Of a stretch of 8,726 bases of DNA, positions 1-7,044 are shown piece after piece. The translations under genes were made by a program, and so were the position numbers. Every line of letters begins with the position of its first letter. Position 1 is the stretch's first letter. Below the pieces are notes generated by a model. The model saw only the letters and a list, made by a program, of their open reading frames with translations. It had not been told where the DNA came from and did not search any database. Where the stretch lies: NCBI GenBank assembly GCA_027062035.1, contig JAMOUL010000193.1, positions 1 to 8,726 on the forward strand, in the 5' to 3' direction. Source of the stretch: Candidatus Aminicenantota bacterium. Lineage in GTDB: Bacteria; Acidobacteriota; Aminicenantia; S016-38.

Positions 1-390
1 TTCAAATATTCTCACACCTGATTTAACAATTTCAAGAGACGACTTTATAGCCTCAGCAAGGGATTTCAGCTCAATTGGCTTTTCCATGTACTTCACTGCC
101 CCACGCCTTTGGGCTTCGCTTTTCACCTTAGGAGTTCCAAATGCAGTAATAAAGATAACCGCTGTACGGGGATAATTTCTGGAAATTTCGGATAATAATT
201 CCAGGCCCGACATTCCTGGCATTTTCAGATCTGTAATTACAACATCCACCTGGTTCTTTTTTAAAACATCCAGGGCTTCCTCTCCAGTAGTAGCAGCAAG
301 AAGGTCAGTCTCTGGAAGATAAAATTTCAATCCTTCCTGTACACTTAATAAAAAGTTGGTATCATCATCTACAATCAATACTTTTCCCAT
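1..390 (-). CDS. Response regulator, receiver domain (3' end outside window)
   Basis: This is the receiver domain of a two-component response regulator, a cytoplasmic protein phosphorylated by a partner histidine kinase. The 130 visible codons start MGKVLIVDDD and hold all hallmarks: the acidic Mg-binding cluster D8-D10, the phospho-acceptor D54 in VITDLKMPGMSG, the switch residue T82 in FITAFG, and the invariant K104 in EKPIE. The receiver is essentially complete by about residue 120. What follows, an NtrC-type or DNA-binding output domain or nothing, lies beyond position 1, so the class cannot be decided. The kinase gene ends 12 bp upstream in the same reading frame, so the two are almost certainly cognate partners. 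There is no Shine-Dalgarno sequence before the ATG. Instead TATAAT lies six bases upstream of it, suggesting a second, leaderless transcript in addition to read-through from the kinase gene. The family call is secure; target genes are unknown. Confidence 0.93.
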   Translation of the reverse strand, partial: MGKVLIVDDDTNFLLSVQEGLKFYLPETDLLAATTGEEALDVLKKNQVDVVITDLKMPGMSGLELLSEISRNYPRTAVIFITAFGTPKVKSEAQRRGAVKYMEKPIELKSLAEAIKSSLEIVKSGVRIFE

Positions 391-396
391 GGCAAA

Positions 397-405
397 ATTA
401 TATCA
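397..405 (-). promoter_or_regulatory. Extended -10 promoter for the response regulator (predicted leaderless)
   Basis: Read on the minus strand the sequence is TGA-TATAAT-TTTGCC-ATG. A perfect -10 hexamer has an extended TGn motif just upstream and six bases between it and the start codon, which puts the expected +1 on the A of ATG. The TGA is also the stop codon of the kinase gene. No good -35 hexamer is present at 16-18 bp, as is common for extended -10 promoters. This is inferred from sequence only. Confidence 0.5.
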
Positions 406-1389
406 TGCAATGGGGAGTTCTATAAAAACCTCTGTCCATGCATCTTCCTCACTCTCTATCCAGGTTCTTCCCCCCATCAACTCAACCATCTTTCTCACCT
501 GAAACAGTCCAACTCCCTCTCCCCCTCTTTTGGTGGAAAAGAAAAGATTGTAGGCCTTTGATAATATCGAATTTGACATTCCCTTCCCGGTATCAAAGAA
601 GGTTATCAGAACTTTATCATCCTGGACTTTAACCTTAACCTCTATCATCTTTCTTTCCCTGCCGGTAAGAGCTTCTATGGAATTCTCCAGGAGAACAAGC
701 AATATGGAAAATAACCAGTCTGGATTAGCATAAACGTATATATCATCTGGTTCCAGTTCGAATAGAAAATCTATACCCAGATAAAGACACCTTTGCTGGG
801 CCCTGCTTATAAATTCAGTTACTATCTCTTTAAGGTTAAATCGCCTGAAATCCTCTTTTTTAAGATACGAAAGGCTCCTTAGATGTTTCAATAATCTCTC
901 AAGGCGCTGAGCATCATCATATACCCTCTGTATGTATTCCCTTTTTTTCTCTTCGGGGATTTTGTCATAAAAATCCCTCAAGACCTGCAGGGAAACCTTC
1001 ATGGCATTTACAGCATTTCCAAGGCTATGTCTTATCATAAGGATAAGCTCTTCGGAGGGCTCCTCCCTTATCTCAAAAATTGATACTATATAGCCTTCGC
1101 TTATCCTTCTATAAATAGCCAGCTGGCTTTTTCCCCTGAGGTTAAATTTAAACATCCCCTCCTCTTCGTTCATCTGACAATCAGGATTTTCACTTACCTT
1201 TCCACAGATGATTTCCCAGTAAGGTCTCCCGATTACATCCTCCAGCGATATTCCAGAAAGTGCAGGCTCATTAGCGTAAACTATTTTCTTTTCCTCGTCG
1301 AGGATAAAAACTTTATAGGGAAGGTGGTCCAGGATGTATTGACATCTGTTTTCCATTTTTGTCGAATTATTGGAATCTTTTGAATCCAT
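403..1389 (-). CDS. Soluble PAS-domain sensor histidine kinase
   Basis: This is a cytoplasmic two-component sensor kinase that should autophosphorylate on His and pass the phosphate to the response regulator encoded 12 bp downstream. With the start at MDSKDS there are 328 codons. Residues about 12-107 form a PAS sensor fold (FILDEEKKIVYANEPALSG, then IGRPYWEII). The HisKA box has H121 in MIRHSLGN. The HATPase domain follows, with N-box N236 (LLENSIEAL), G1 box DTGKGM at 266-271 and a G2 region (STKRGGEGVGLFQ) near 285-296. No transmembrane segment or signal peptide is visible, so the stimulus is internal. An in-frame ATG six codons upstream (to position 1407) would give 334 residues. I prefer the shorter start because TGG-TATATT lies exactly six bases before its ATG, matching the other leaderless-type starts here. 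There is no Shine-Dalgarno at either start. The architecture resembles NtrB/AtoS-type kinases; the signal is unknown. Confidence 0.9.
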   Translation of the reverse strand: MDSKDSNNSTKMENRCQYILDHLPYKVFILDEEKKIVYANEPALSGISLEDVIGRPYWEIICGKVSENPDCQMNEEEGMFKFNLRGKSQLAIYRRISEGYIVSIFEIREEPSEELILMIRHSLGNAVNAMKVSLQVLRDFYDKIPEEKKREYIQRVYDDAQRLERLLKHLRSLSYLKKEDFRRFNLKEIVTEFISRAQQRCLYLGIDFLFELEPDDIYVYANPDWLFSILLVLLENSIEALTGRERKMIEVKVKVQDDKVLITFFDTGKGMSNSILSKAYNLFFSTKRGGEGVGLFQVRKMVELMGGRTWIESEEDAWTEVFIELPIA

Positions 1390-1395
1390 ATATGA

Positions 1396-1404
1396 AATAT
1401 ACCA
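1396..1404 (-). promoter_or_regulatory. Extended -10 promoter for the sensor kinase (predicted leaderless)
   Basis: On the minus strand the sequence reads TGG-TATATT-TCATAT-ATG: an extended -10 element, then exactly six bases, then the ATG at 1389-1387. Transcription would begin on the start codon. If so, this element lies inside the longer alternative reading of the gene and argues against the start at 1407. It is inferred from sequence and from the match to the elements before smc and the response regulator. Confidence 0.45.
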
Positions 1405-1411
1405 CATATAA

Positions 1412-1420
1412 TGGCATAAT
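1412..1420 (+). promoter_or_regulatory. Extended -10 promoter for smc (predicted leaderless)
   Basis: The sequence reads TGG-CATAAT-ATTGCT-ATG, with a near-consensus -10 hexamer, an extended TGn and six bases before the smc start. No Shine-Dalgarno sequence lies upstream of smc. Another TATAAT at 1407-1412 could serve instead and would give a leader of about eight bases. No strong -35 hexamer is visible for either. The kinase promoter faces the other way only 7 bp to the left, so the two should compete for polymerase. Confidence 0.5.
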
Positions 1421-1426
1421 ATTGCT

Positions 1427-4400
1427 ATGTATATTTATTCTGTTCTACTAAGCGGGTTCAAGTCCTTTCCATCACGTACTACAATAAAACTCCATCCAGG
1501 GCTTACCGCCATAATTGGACCCAATGGTGCAGGAAAAAGTAATATCGTGGACGCAATCCTCTGGGCAATGGGAGAAGGTAAGGGCTCTATTCTTAGAACT
1601 GACACCATGGGAGATGTCATATTCAAGGGATCAAAGACGAGAGCTCCCCTGGCTCGAGCTGAGGTGCAGCTTACATTTATAGAAGGTGAGGAAAGTGTAA
1701 CACTGGGAAGAAGGGTATATAGAAATGGGGAAAGCGAATTCATGATAAATGGAAGGATTGTAAGGCTGAGGGATCTCCAGGACAAACTATGGGAAATAGG
1801 GGTAGAGGCAAGGGAATATGTGGTGATAGAACAGGGACAGGTAGAACAGCTCCTTACAATGTCGCCGGAAGAAAGGATGATATTCATTGAGGCCGCAGCT
1901 GGCGTTAGAAAATATAAGGAAAGGAGACGGGAAGCTCTTAGAAAGGTGTGGGATATAGAAAAGGAACTAAGCGTGGTCAAAATGAGGGAAACTGAACTGG
2001 AAGAGGCCCATGAAAAACTTCAATCCCAGCTGGAAGTTCTTAATAAATATAGAAAACTCACCATGGAAATCGAAGAATACTACTCCACCCTGCTTTTGAA
2101 AAGATGGAAAAAACTACAGGGAAGAACGGAAGAGCTCCATAAGGAAAATGAAAAAATCAGCAAAAAAATAGAAGAGCTGAGAAAAGAGAAGGAAGAACTT
2201 CTGGTAGAGGCCAAAAACCTCAGCATGGAAAGAGCAACTGTTCTGGAAGAGATGAACTCTCTGGAGACGGAAAGGAGTAAATTAAAAAACAGGGAAGCTT
2301 CTTTAAAACCCAGGATTTTTGATCTGAGGGATAGGGTTACAGGGGCAAGGGAGAAACTTAAATTTCTGGTCCAAAGGGACGAGGAAATAGAAAAGAGAAT
2401 CGTTTCTATAAATCGCAGTATTAAACAGATAGAAGAGGAGAAGAGGAAAGAAAAGGAAAACTATGCAAAACTCAGTACTGCTCTTAAAAATGTAGAAAAT
2501 GAACTAAAGGAAGAGGAAGAAAAGGCCCAGATTCTCAAAAAGAACTACCTTTCCATTCTTTCCACACTCAAGGAAAAACAGGCGGTGCTTCAGCAGGAGA
2601 TAAGAAGAAAAAGGGAAAGGGAAAACAGGATTGAAACCCTCGAAATCGAAAGGGAAAAAATAGAGGAACAGCTAAATGCATTGAAGGAAAGCGTGGAAAT
2701 ACAGCCACTGGAAAAAAAGGTTCAAAACCTGAAGAAGGAAAGGGATTCCCTCGGAGAAGAAATTCAATCATTAAAGAATAAATTATCCGTTCTCCGGGAC
2801 AGAGAAACCCAGCTTAAAAGAACCATCAGGGTTATAGAAAATACTTTAAAGGGGCAGAGTCTACCCCAACTCGACATAAACATAAAACAGGAATACGCTG
2901 ACATAGCAGAGATACTCTGGGAGAGGGAAATGAGGAGTACCCCTTATATCAGAGAATCCAGATTAAGTCCCGGGTTCTACCTTCTTCCCAGGGACTGGGA
3001 AAAAGAAGAATTTTCCCGTGTATCCGGAGCCAGGGTTAACCTGAGAGACGCACTATGGAGAGAAAATCTGGAGGAAGCAATAAAGACCTGGGAAAAAACC
3101 GGCAAGCCAGTAGCATTTCCCCAGGGTGTAATCTTCCCTGAAGGTGTGCTCAGAATAAAAGGAGAAGAGAAGGGCATCCTTTCTCTGAAGATGGAAATGG
3201 AAAAGGTAAAGGGAGAGCTAAATAAAACGGTTAAAGAAAAGACCAGCACAGAAGAAAATTTACTGATTCTGGAGAAAAAGTTCAGAAACATAAAGGATGA
3301 GCTTCAAAAACTCGAAGGGGAGTTAACAAGGTTAAACAGGGAGCAGCAGCAAAAAAAGGAAAAGGAGGTTAAGCTTCTCGAGAGATTGCATTCAATAGAA
3401 ATGGAACTTGAATCCCTGAAAAATGAAGAGGAATTTACAGTATCCGAAGATGAAATAGAAGAACTCAAGGCAAAGCTTCAGGAGGCGAAATTAAAATCTG
3501 ACCAGGAAGAAAAAGTGCTTTCCCAAATAAGGGATAAAACAGGAAAAAAGAGAACTGAACTTGCCATATCCAACGAGAAAATAGTAAGGGCAGAGAGAGA
3601 GCTGGAACGCCTCAATAGAAGCCTTGAAACTGCAAAAAGGGAAAAGGAAAAAAATCTGACAAGGATTTCTCACCTCAGAAAAACTATAGAAGAGGATTCA
3701 GCAGAGCTCGAAAGGATAGAATTTGAAGCAGATGAACTCAGAAGCACCCTTGAGGAGGTGGAAGAGAAAATACGAACCCTTCTGAACAAAAGCCAGGAGC
3801 TCGAAAAAAGTATTTCAAAGGTGGAAAGGAAATTAAACTACATAAGAAGAAGAGAAGAAGAATTCAGAGCAAGGGTTAAGGACATAGAAATTGAGCTGGC
3901 CCAGATAAACGAAAAATTGCTTCATTTAAGGCAGGAAGCAAGGGAAAAAACAGGTAAGGGGATAGAGGACCTTCAACTCTTGCACGATCTGTCAGAAGAA
4001 GAACTGGAAGAAGGGATAAGGGTAAGGGAACAGGAGATTGAAACTCTGGAAGACGTTAATTTCGCTGCAGAAAGGGAAGAAAAGGAAATAAGGGAAAAAA
4101 TAGAATTTCTGAAAGCCCAGAGGCAGGACCTTGAAGAGGCAATTGAAAAGGCAAAGGAAGCTGCGACAGAGATGGAAAAAATCTACAGGGAACGCATAAA
4201 GGAAACATTTGAAAAGCTGAGTTATCAATTCTCAGGCCTTTTCGCAACGGTGGTAGAGGACGGAGAAGCAAATATATCCATATCGGACAAGGGTCTTGAA
4301 ATAGAAGCAAGGTTTACAGGAAAAAAGAAGCAGCCAATTTCTATGCTTTCTGGAGGAGAGAAGGCCCTGTTATCACTGATATTTTACATTTCCCTGTTTA

Positions 4401-4645
4401 AAATAAAACCAGCACCATTTCTTATACTTGACGAGGTTGACGCTCCCCTTGACATTCCAAACCTTACGAAGTTACTGAAGCTACTGGAAGAACTCAAAAG
4501 AGAAACCCAGATAATAGCCATTACCCACAATATAACCACCGCCAGAAGGGCTGATTATATTTATGGTGTAAGCATGCCTGAGGATGGAACCTCAAGGGTC
4601 TATTCAGTTTCGGCCAGGGAGCTATTCCATAATGATCTGGAGTAA
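1427..4645 (+). CDS. smc: Chromosome partition ATPase Smc with a compact, atypical hinge
   Basis: This is the structural maintenance of chromosomes ATPase, which dimerises, binds ScpA/ScpB and compacts and segregates the nucleoid by ATP-driven loop extrusion. The 1072 residues are somewhat shorter than the usual 1150-1200. The N-terminal head has the family start (GFKSF at 10-14), Walker A GPNGAGKS at 31-38, the conserved R57 position and Q-loop Q136, followed by a recognisable EERMIFIEAAAG segment. Two long Glu/Lys-rich coiled coils span about 160-475 and 586-930. The C-terminal head has the signature LSGGEKA at 974-980, Walker B FLILDEVD at 998-1005 and a switch His near 1034 (THN). The hinge, about 476-585, is short and poorly conserved: only its end (GVIFPEGVLRIKG, then ILSLKMEME) aligns by eye with a normal Smc hinge, and the usual paired glycines are missing. 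The start is fixed by the MYIYSVLLSGFKSF terminus. No scpA or scpB is present here. The identification is secure; hinge behaviour is open. Confidence 0.97.
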   Translation: MYIYSVLLSGFKSFPSRTTIKLHPGLTAIIGPNGAGKSNIVDAILWAMGEGKGSILRTDTMGDVIFKGSKTRAPLARAEVQLTFIEGEESVTLGRRVYRNGESEFMINGRIVRLRDLQDKLWEIGVEAREYVVIEQGQVEQLLTMSPEERMIFIEAAAGVRKYKERRREALRKVWDIEKELSVVKMRETELEEAHEKLQSQLEVLNKYRKLTMEIEEYYSTLLLKRWKKLQGRTEELHKENEKISKKIEELRKEKEELLVEAKNLSMERATVLEEMNSLETERSKLKNREASLKPRIFDLRDRVTGAREKLKFLVQRDEEIEKRIVSINRSIKQIEEEKRKEKENYAKLSTALKNVENELKEEEEKAQILKKNYLSILSTLKEKQAVLQQEIRRKRERENRIETLEIEREKIEEQLNALKESVEIQPLEKKVQNLKKERDSLGEEIQSLKNKLSVLRDRETQLKRTIRVIENTLKGQSLPQLDINIKQEYADIAEILWEREMRSTPYIRESRLSPGFYLLPRDWEKEEFSRVSGARVNLRDALWRENLEEAIKTWEKTGKPVAFPQGVIFPEGVLRIKGEEKGILSLKMEMEKVKGELNKTVKEKTSTEENLLILEKKFRNIKDELQKLEGELTRLNREQQQKKEKEVKLLERLHSIEMELESLKNEEEFTVSEDEIEELKAKLQEAKLKSDQEEKVLSQIRDKTGKKRTELAISNEKIVRAERELERLNRSLETAKREKEKNLTRISHLRKTIEEDSAELERIEFEADELRSTLEEVEEKIRTLLNKSQELEKSISKVERKLNYIRRREEEFRARVKDIEIELAQINEKLLHLRQEAREKTGKGIEDLQLLHDLSEEELEEGIRVREQEIETLEDVNFAAEREEKEIREKIEFLKAQRQDLEEAIEKAKEAATEMEKIYRERIKETFEKLSYQFSGLFATVVEDGEANISISDKGLEIEARFTGKKKQPISMLSGGEKALLSLIFYISLFKIKPAPFLILDEVDAPLDIPNLTKLLKLLEELKRETQIIAITHNITTARRADYIYGVSMPEDGTSRVYSVSARELFHNDLE

Positions 4646-4721
4646 GGAAAAAATTGCTCAGCGGTACATTAATGCTGTTGAAAACGCCCTGTATTATTTC
4701 TTGGAGACCGAATTACAATGA
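4632..4721 (+). CDS. Small ORF (29 aa) bridging smc and the glycosyltransferase
   Basis: I do not recognise this product. It is an ATG-started ORF of 29 codons beginning MIWSKEKIAQRY and ending FLETELQ, probably a single amphipathic helix rich in charged and aromatic residues. It overlaps the last 14 bp of smc in the +1 frame. Its stop codon forms an ATGA overlap with the start of the following glycosyltransferase gene, the classic geometry for translational coupling. A GGGAG lies ten bases upstream of its ATG, inside smc. It fills the whole gap between two genes in an otherwise very tight operon, which favours a real small protein or a leader peptide that delivers ribosomes to the next gene. 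A chance ORF of this length is quite possible, so confidence is modest. Confidence 0.4.
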   Translation: MIWSKEKIAQRYINAVENALYYFLETELQ

Positions 4722-6388
4722 GTGAGAAACAGGCCAGACAGATCATCATTTTCGTATTTCTGATATTTCTGTCCTTTGCCCTGAGGTTCTCGGTAGAAAT
4801 ATACCAGAATCATGGTTTCTTTGATGACGAAGCGGTCTATTACATGATGGCCTATTCCATAGCCTTTGATGGAGATATCGTTTACGGAAAGGAAGACCTT
4901 TTAAGGCTATCCCGGAACTACGGTGGCCTTCCCCAGGGAATATTTCTCAAAAAAACGAAAAAAGGTATATTCTTTGCAAAGTCTTACGCTTATCCCCTTG
5001 TGGCAGCCCCATTTGTCAGGTTATTCAAAAATAAAGGATTTTTCATCCTGGCAGCCCTTCTTCTCCTGATGGATCTGATGATCATCTTCAAAATTTCAAG
5101 AAAGAAATTCTCCCCGAAAATAGCCCTTATCATTTCCCTCTCAGTAATGTTTCTCTCGGTTATGTGGGGTTATTCATTCTGGATCTCATCCGAATTTTTC
5201 AATTTTTCCCTTGGAATGCTTATCCTGTACTGGGGTCTGGAAAAGAAAGAATTTAAATATCCTGTATTCGCTGCTATTCTACTGGGTCTCCTTACATTCT
5301 CCAAACTGACCAATGCTTTGTTTGCCCTGCCACTGGTGGGGGTAAGATTCTTCAGTTTCAGATGGAAGGAAATCCTTAAAAGTGTGCTTCTCGGCATCGT
5401 CTTTGTGACCTCAGTGGGAGGATTTTTCCTGCTGGAAAAGGTCCATACAGGCGAGTGGAATTATATGGGTGGCGAAAGAAGAAGTTTCTATTATCACTTT
5501 CCATACGAAAGCAAGAACGTAACCTTCGATAAGGGACACCTTATGAGCACAGAGGATTACTGGGAAAGGTTTTACCTTACACCCAGGGTCTTTTTGCTCA
5601 ATCTATACTACTTTTTTACAGGAAGGTTCGCAGGTCTTCTTATTTATTTTCTCCCTGCTCTACTTCTGCTAATTGCATTTAGGGGTGGAGAATTGAGACC
5701 GTGGATTCTCTTTGTTTCCATTCTTATAGGAATATTCTCTTCCATCGCCCTTATGCCCGACAATTTTATTGGAGGAGGGGGTTGTCTGGGTAACAGATAC
5801 TTCCCCAATCTATACCCGCTCTTCATCTTTTTAATTCCATCTGTCAGGGAATGGTTTAGAAAACCATTATGGATTGCTCCCTTCTTTTTATATCCCCTTT
5901 ATCTTGCACCCATACTTTCTTCTGCATTCCCTGCCACCATCGGAAAAATGGGATTCAGGGATTTCTTTCCTGTAGAGTTAACCCAGATAAATTCAATTCC
6001 AACAAATATAAATCCCCACGCCTTTCGGGTACCCTACGGAAAAATTTTCATATACCATCTTGACGACAACTTCTGCGGAAGACAGGGAAAATATATATTA
6101 TTAAAGGGTAATTCAAAGGCGGAAATGGTTCTCGCCTTGCCCCTGGAAACACAAAAGCTCAGATTCTGGCTCAGGGGAAATGGATTGGTTACATTTGAGT
6201 TTCAGGGACTCAAAAGGAAATTTCTCCTCTCCGGAGAAAAAAGCTTTGAGTTGCCTGTAAGAGAAGCCACCCGTCTTAAAACCGTAAAACTCGTCCAGCT
6301 GAGAATAAAGTCCGGTTTTGCAAGGGAAGTTATAAAGAAAAGGACAAGCTCTTTCTGTGGAGCATGGTTCAGAATTGAGGCCTTTTGA
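4718..6388 (+). CDS. Polytopic GT-C-type membrane glycosyltransferase
   Basis: This is a multi-spanning inner-membrane protein of 556 residues that looks like a GT-C-fold glycosyltransferase (GT39/ArnT-like superfamily), which would transfer a sugar from a polyprenyl-phosphate donor on the periplasmic side. The first membrane helix spans about 9-28, followed by a loop with the acidic motif FFDDEAVYY (D36, D37, E38), where GT-C enzymes carry their catalytic or metal-binding acids. About nine to eleven more hydrophobic stretches reach to about residue 405. A distinctive loop GGGGCLGNRYF at 352-362 precedes a late helix and is probably a family signature. Residues from about 410 to the end are hydrophilic and beta-rich, a likely periplasmic domain. 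A weak GGAG lies 11 bases before the ATG, which overlaps the stop of the preceding small ORF; its own 3' end overlaps nfi. Acceptor and sugar cannot be told from sequence. The membrane topology is sure, the enzymatic role probable. Confidence 0.78.
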   Translation: MSEKQARQIIIFVFLIFLSFALRFSVEIYQNHGFFDDEAVYYMMAYSIAFDGDIVYGKEDLLRLSRNYGGLPQGIFLKKTKKGIFFAKSYAYPLVAAPFVRLFKNKGFFILAALLLLMDLMIIFKISRKKFSPKIALIISLSVMFLSVMWGYSFWISSEFFNFSLGMLILYWGLEKKEFKYPVFAAILLGLLTFSKLTNALFALPLVGVRFFSFRWKEILKSVLLGIVFVTSVGGFFLLEKVHTGEWNYMGGERRSFYYHFPYESKNVTFDKGHLMSTEDYWERFYLTPRVFLLNLYYFFTGRFAGLLIYFLPALLLLIAFRGGELRPWILFVSILIGIFSSIALMPDNFIGGGGCLGNRYFPNLYPLFIFLIPSVREWFRKPLWIAPFFLYPLYLAPILSSAFPATIGKMGFRDFFPVELTQINSIPTNINPHAFRVPYGKIFIYHLDDNFCGRQGKYILLKGNSKAEMVLALPLETQKLRFWLRGNGLVTFEFQGLKRKFLLSGEKSFELPVREATRLKTVKLVQLRIKSGFAREVIKKRTSSFCGAWFRIEAF

Positions 6389-6995
6389 TCTAAAAAAACT
6401 GGAATTAATTCAAAAAAAGTACGCAGGAAAATTCAAAACTCAAAAAATAGAAGGTGTGGAGATCATAGCAGGAGTTGATTGTCACTACCGGAACGATCAA
6501 ATTGTCTGTGTGGCTGTAGCAACTGACCTTGAGGGAAATATTCTGAACCGGGTTAAGGTTGAGGGCAAAAACTTCTTCCCGTACATTCCAACTTTTTTTG
6601 CCTTCAGGGAAGGACCATGGATGGTGGCTGCTCTAAGGAAATTACTTCCAAAACCCCAGGTTGTTTTCGTGGATGGAAACGGAAGACTTCATCCGAGGAA
6701 AGCAGGCCTCGCGGTCTTCGTAGGAGTAAGACTGAATATTCCTACCATTGGATTCTCAAAAAATCCCATGAAAAACCTCCCTGAAAAATGTACAGAAAAG
6801 GAAATCATATTAATGGAGGACGGAGCTGCGATATGCAGAAGAGGATGGAAAAAGCCGGTCTTTATTTCCCCGGGTAATTTAATTACCCTCGAAGATGCCA
6901 TAGATCTCTATCAACAACTGGCAAAAACCAAACTTCCGCCTCCTTTAAAAATCGCTCATTCACAGGCAAAACATTCAATTTCAGCGGTGTATTAA
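6357..6995 (+). CDS. nfi: Endonuclease V (deoxyinosine 3'-endonuclease)
   Basis: This repair enzyme nicks DNA at the second phosphodiester bond 3' of deoxyinosine, the product of adenine deamination. The 212 residues carry the metal-binding acids D41 (IAGVDCHY), E85 (FAFREGP) and D106 (VDGNGRLHPRKAG). Their spacing of 44 and 21 residues is close to the 46 and 21 I recall for the Thermotoga enzyme. The lesion-wedge motif PYIP (Y76), the PVFISPGNLI segment near 173 and the terminal AH pair (H201) are also present. It departs from the common ASHxGV with AVFVGV, and from GVAKSRL with GFSKNPM, so it is a divergent but apparently active member. The start is a GTG inside the glycosyltransferase gene (32 bp overlap). 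It gives an N-terminus as long as relatives', whereas a TTG at 6375 would be six residues shorter; no in-frame ATG exists. A weak AGGA lies 12 bases before the GTG. It should be co-transcribed with the upstream genes. Confidence 0.93.
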   Translation: MEHGSELRPFDLKKLELIQKKYAGKFKTQKIEGVEIIAGVDCHYRNDQIVCVAVATDLEGNILNRVKVEGKNFFPYIPTFFAFREGPWMVAALRKLLPKPQVVFVDGNGRLHPRKAGLAVFVGVRLNIPTIGFSKNPMKNLPEKCTEKEIILMEDGAAICRRGWKKPVFISPGNLITLEDAIDLYQQLAKTKLPPPLKIAHSQAKHSISAVY

Positions 6996-7008
6996 ACATT
7001 TTATTTAT

Positions 7009-7036
7009 TTGACCGAAGACAGAGGATTTTTATAGA
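7009..7036 (+). promoter_or_regulatory. Sigma70-type promoter for the second glycosyltransferase
   Basis: A -35 TTGACC (7009-7014) and a -10 TATAGA (7031-7036) are separated by 16 bp within the 49 bp between nfi and the next gene. The expected start of transcription is about 7042-7044, immediately before the ATG at 7045, so the mRNA would have at most a few bases of leader. No Shine-Dalgarno lies in range of the ATG. No hairpin terminator is seen between nfi and this promoter, so read-through from upstream is also possible. Confidence 0.5.
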
Positions 7037-7044
7037 CTTGGCTT

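Noticed and set aside
438..632. Plus-strand 64-codon frame opposite the kinase HATPase domain
   Set aside because: It runs antisense to the conserved ATP-binding motifs and its Pro/Ser/Phe-rich product looks like a shadow.
1390..1407. Longer kinase start (MWYISY...) at 1407
   Set aside because: The extra six residues are not needed for the PAS fold, no ribosome site or -10 element sits before that ATG at leaderless spacing, and the extended -10 for the inner ATG lies within this stretch. It is kept as an alternative rather than excluded.
1435..1980. Long open frame on the minus strand opposite the Smc head
   Set aside because: It is antisense to the highly conserved Walker A region, has low-complexity Ser/Leu/Pro composition, and is explained by the purine-rich codons of smc. 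The other antisense frames in smc are the same effect.
4643..4655. Programmed frameshift extending Smc into the small ORF
   Set aside because: The A-rich slippery-looking run lies after the smc stop codon, and Smc already ends at its normal C-terminal position.
6996..7044. Rho-independent terminator after nfi
   Set aside because: The gap is AT-rich with T runs but I find no convincing GC stem before them; a promoter is the better reading.
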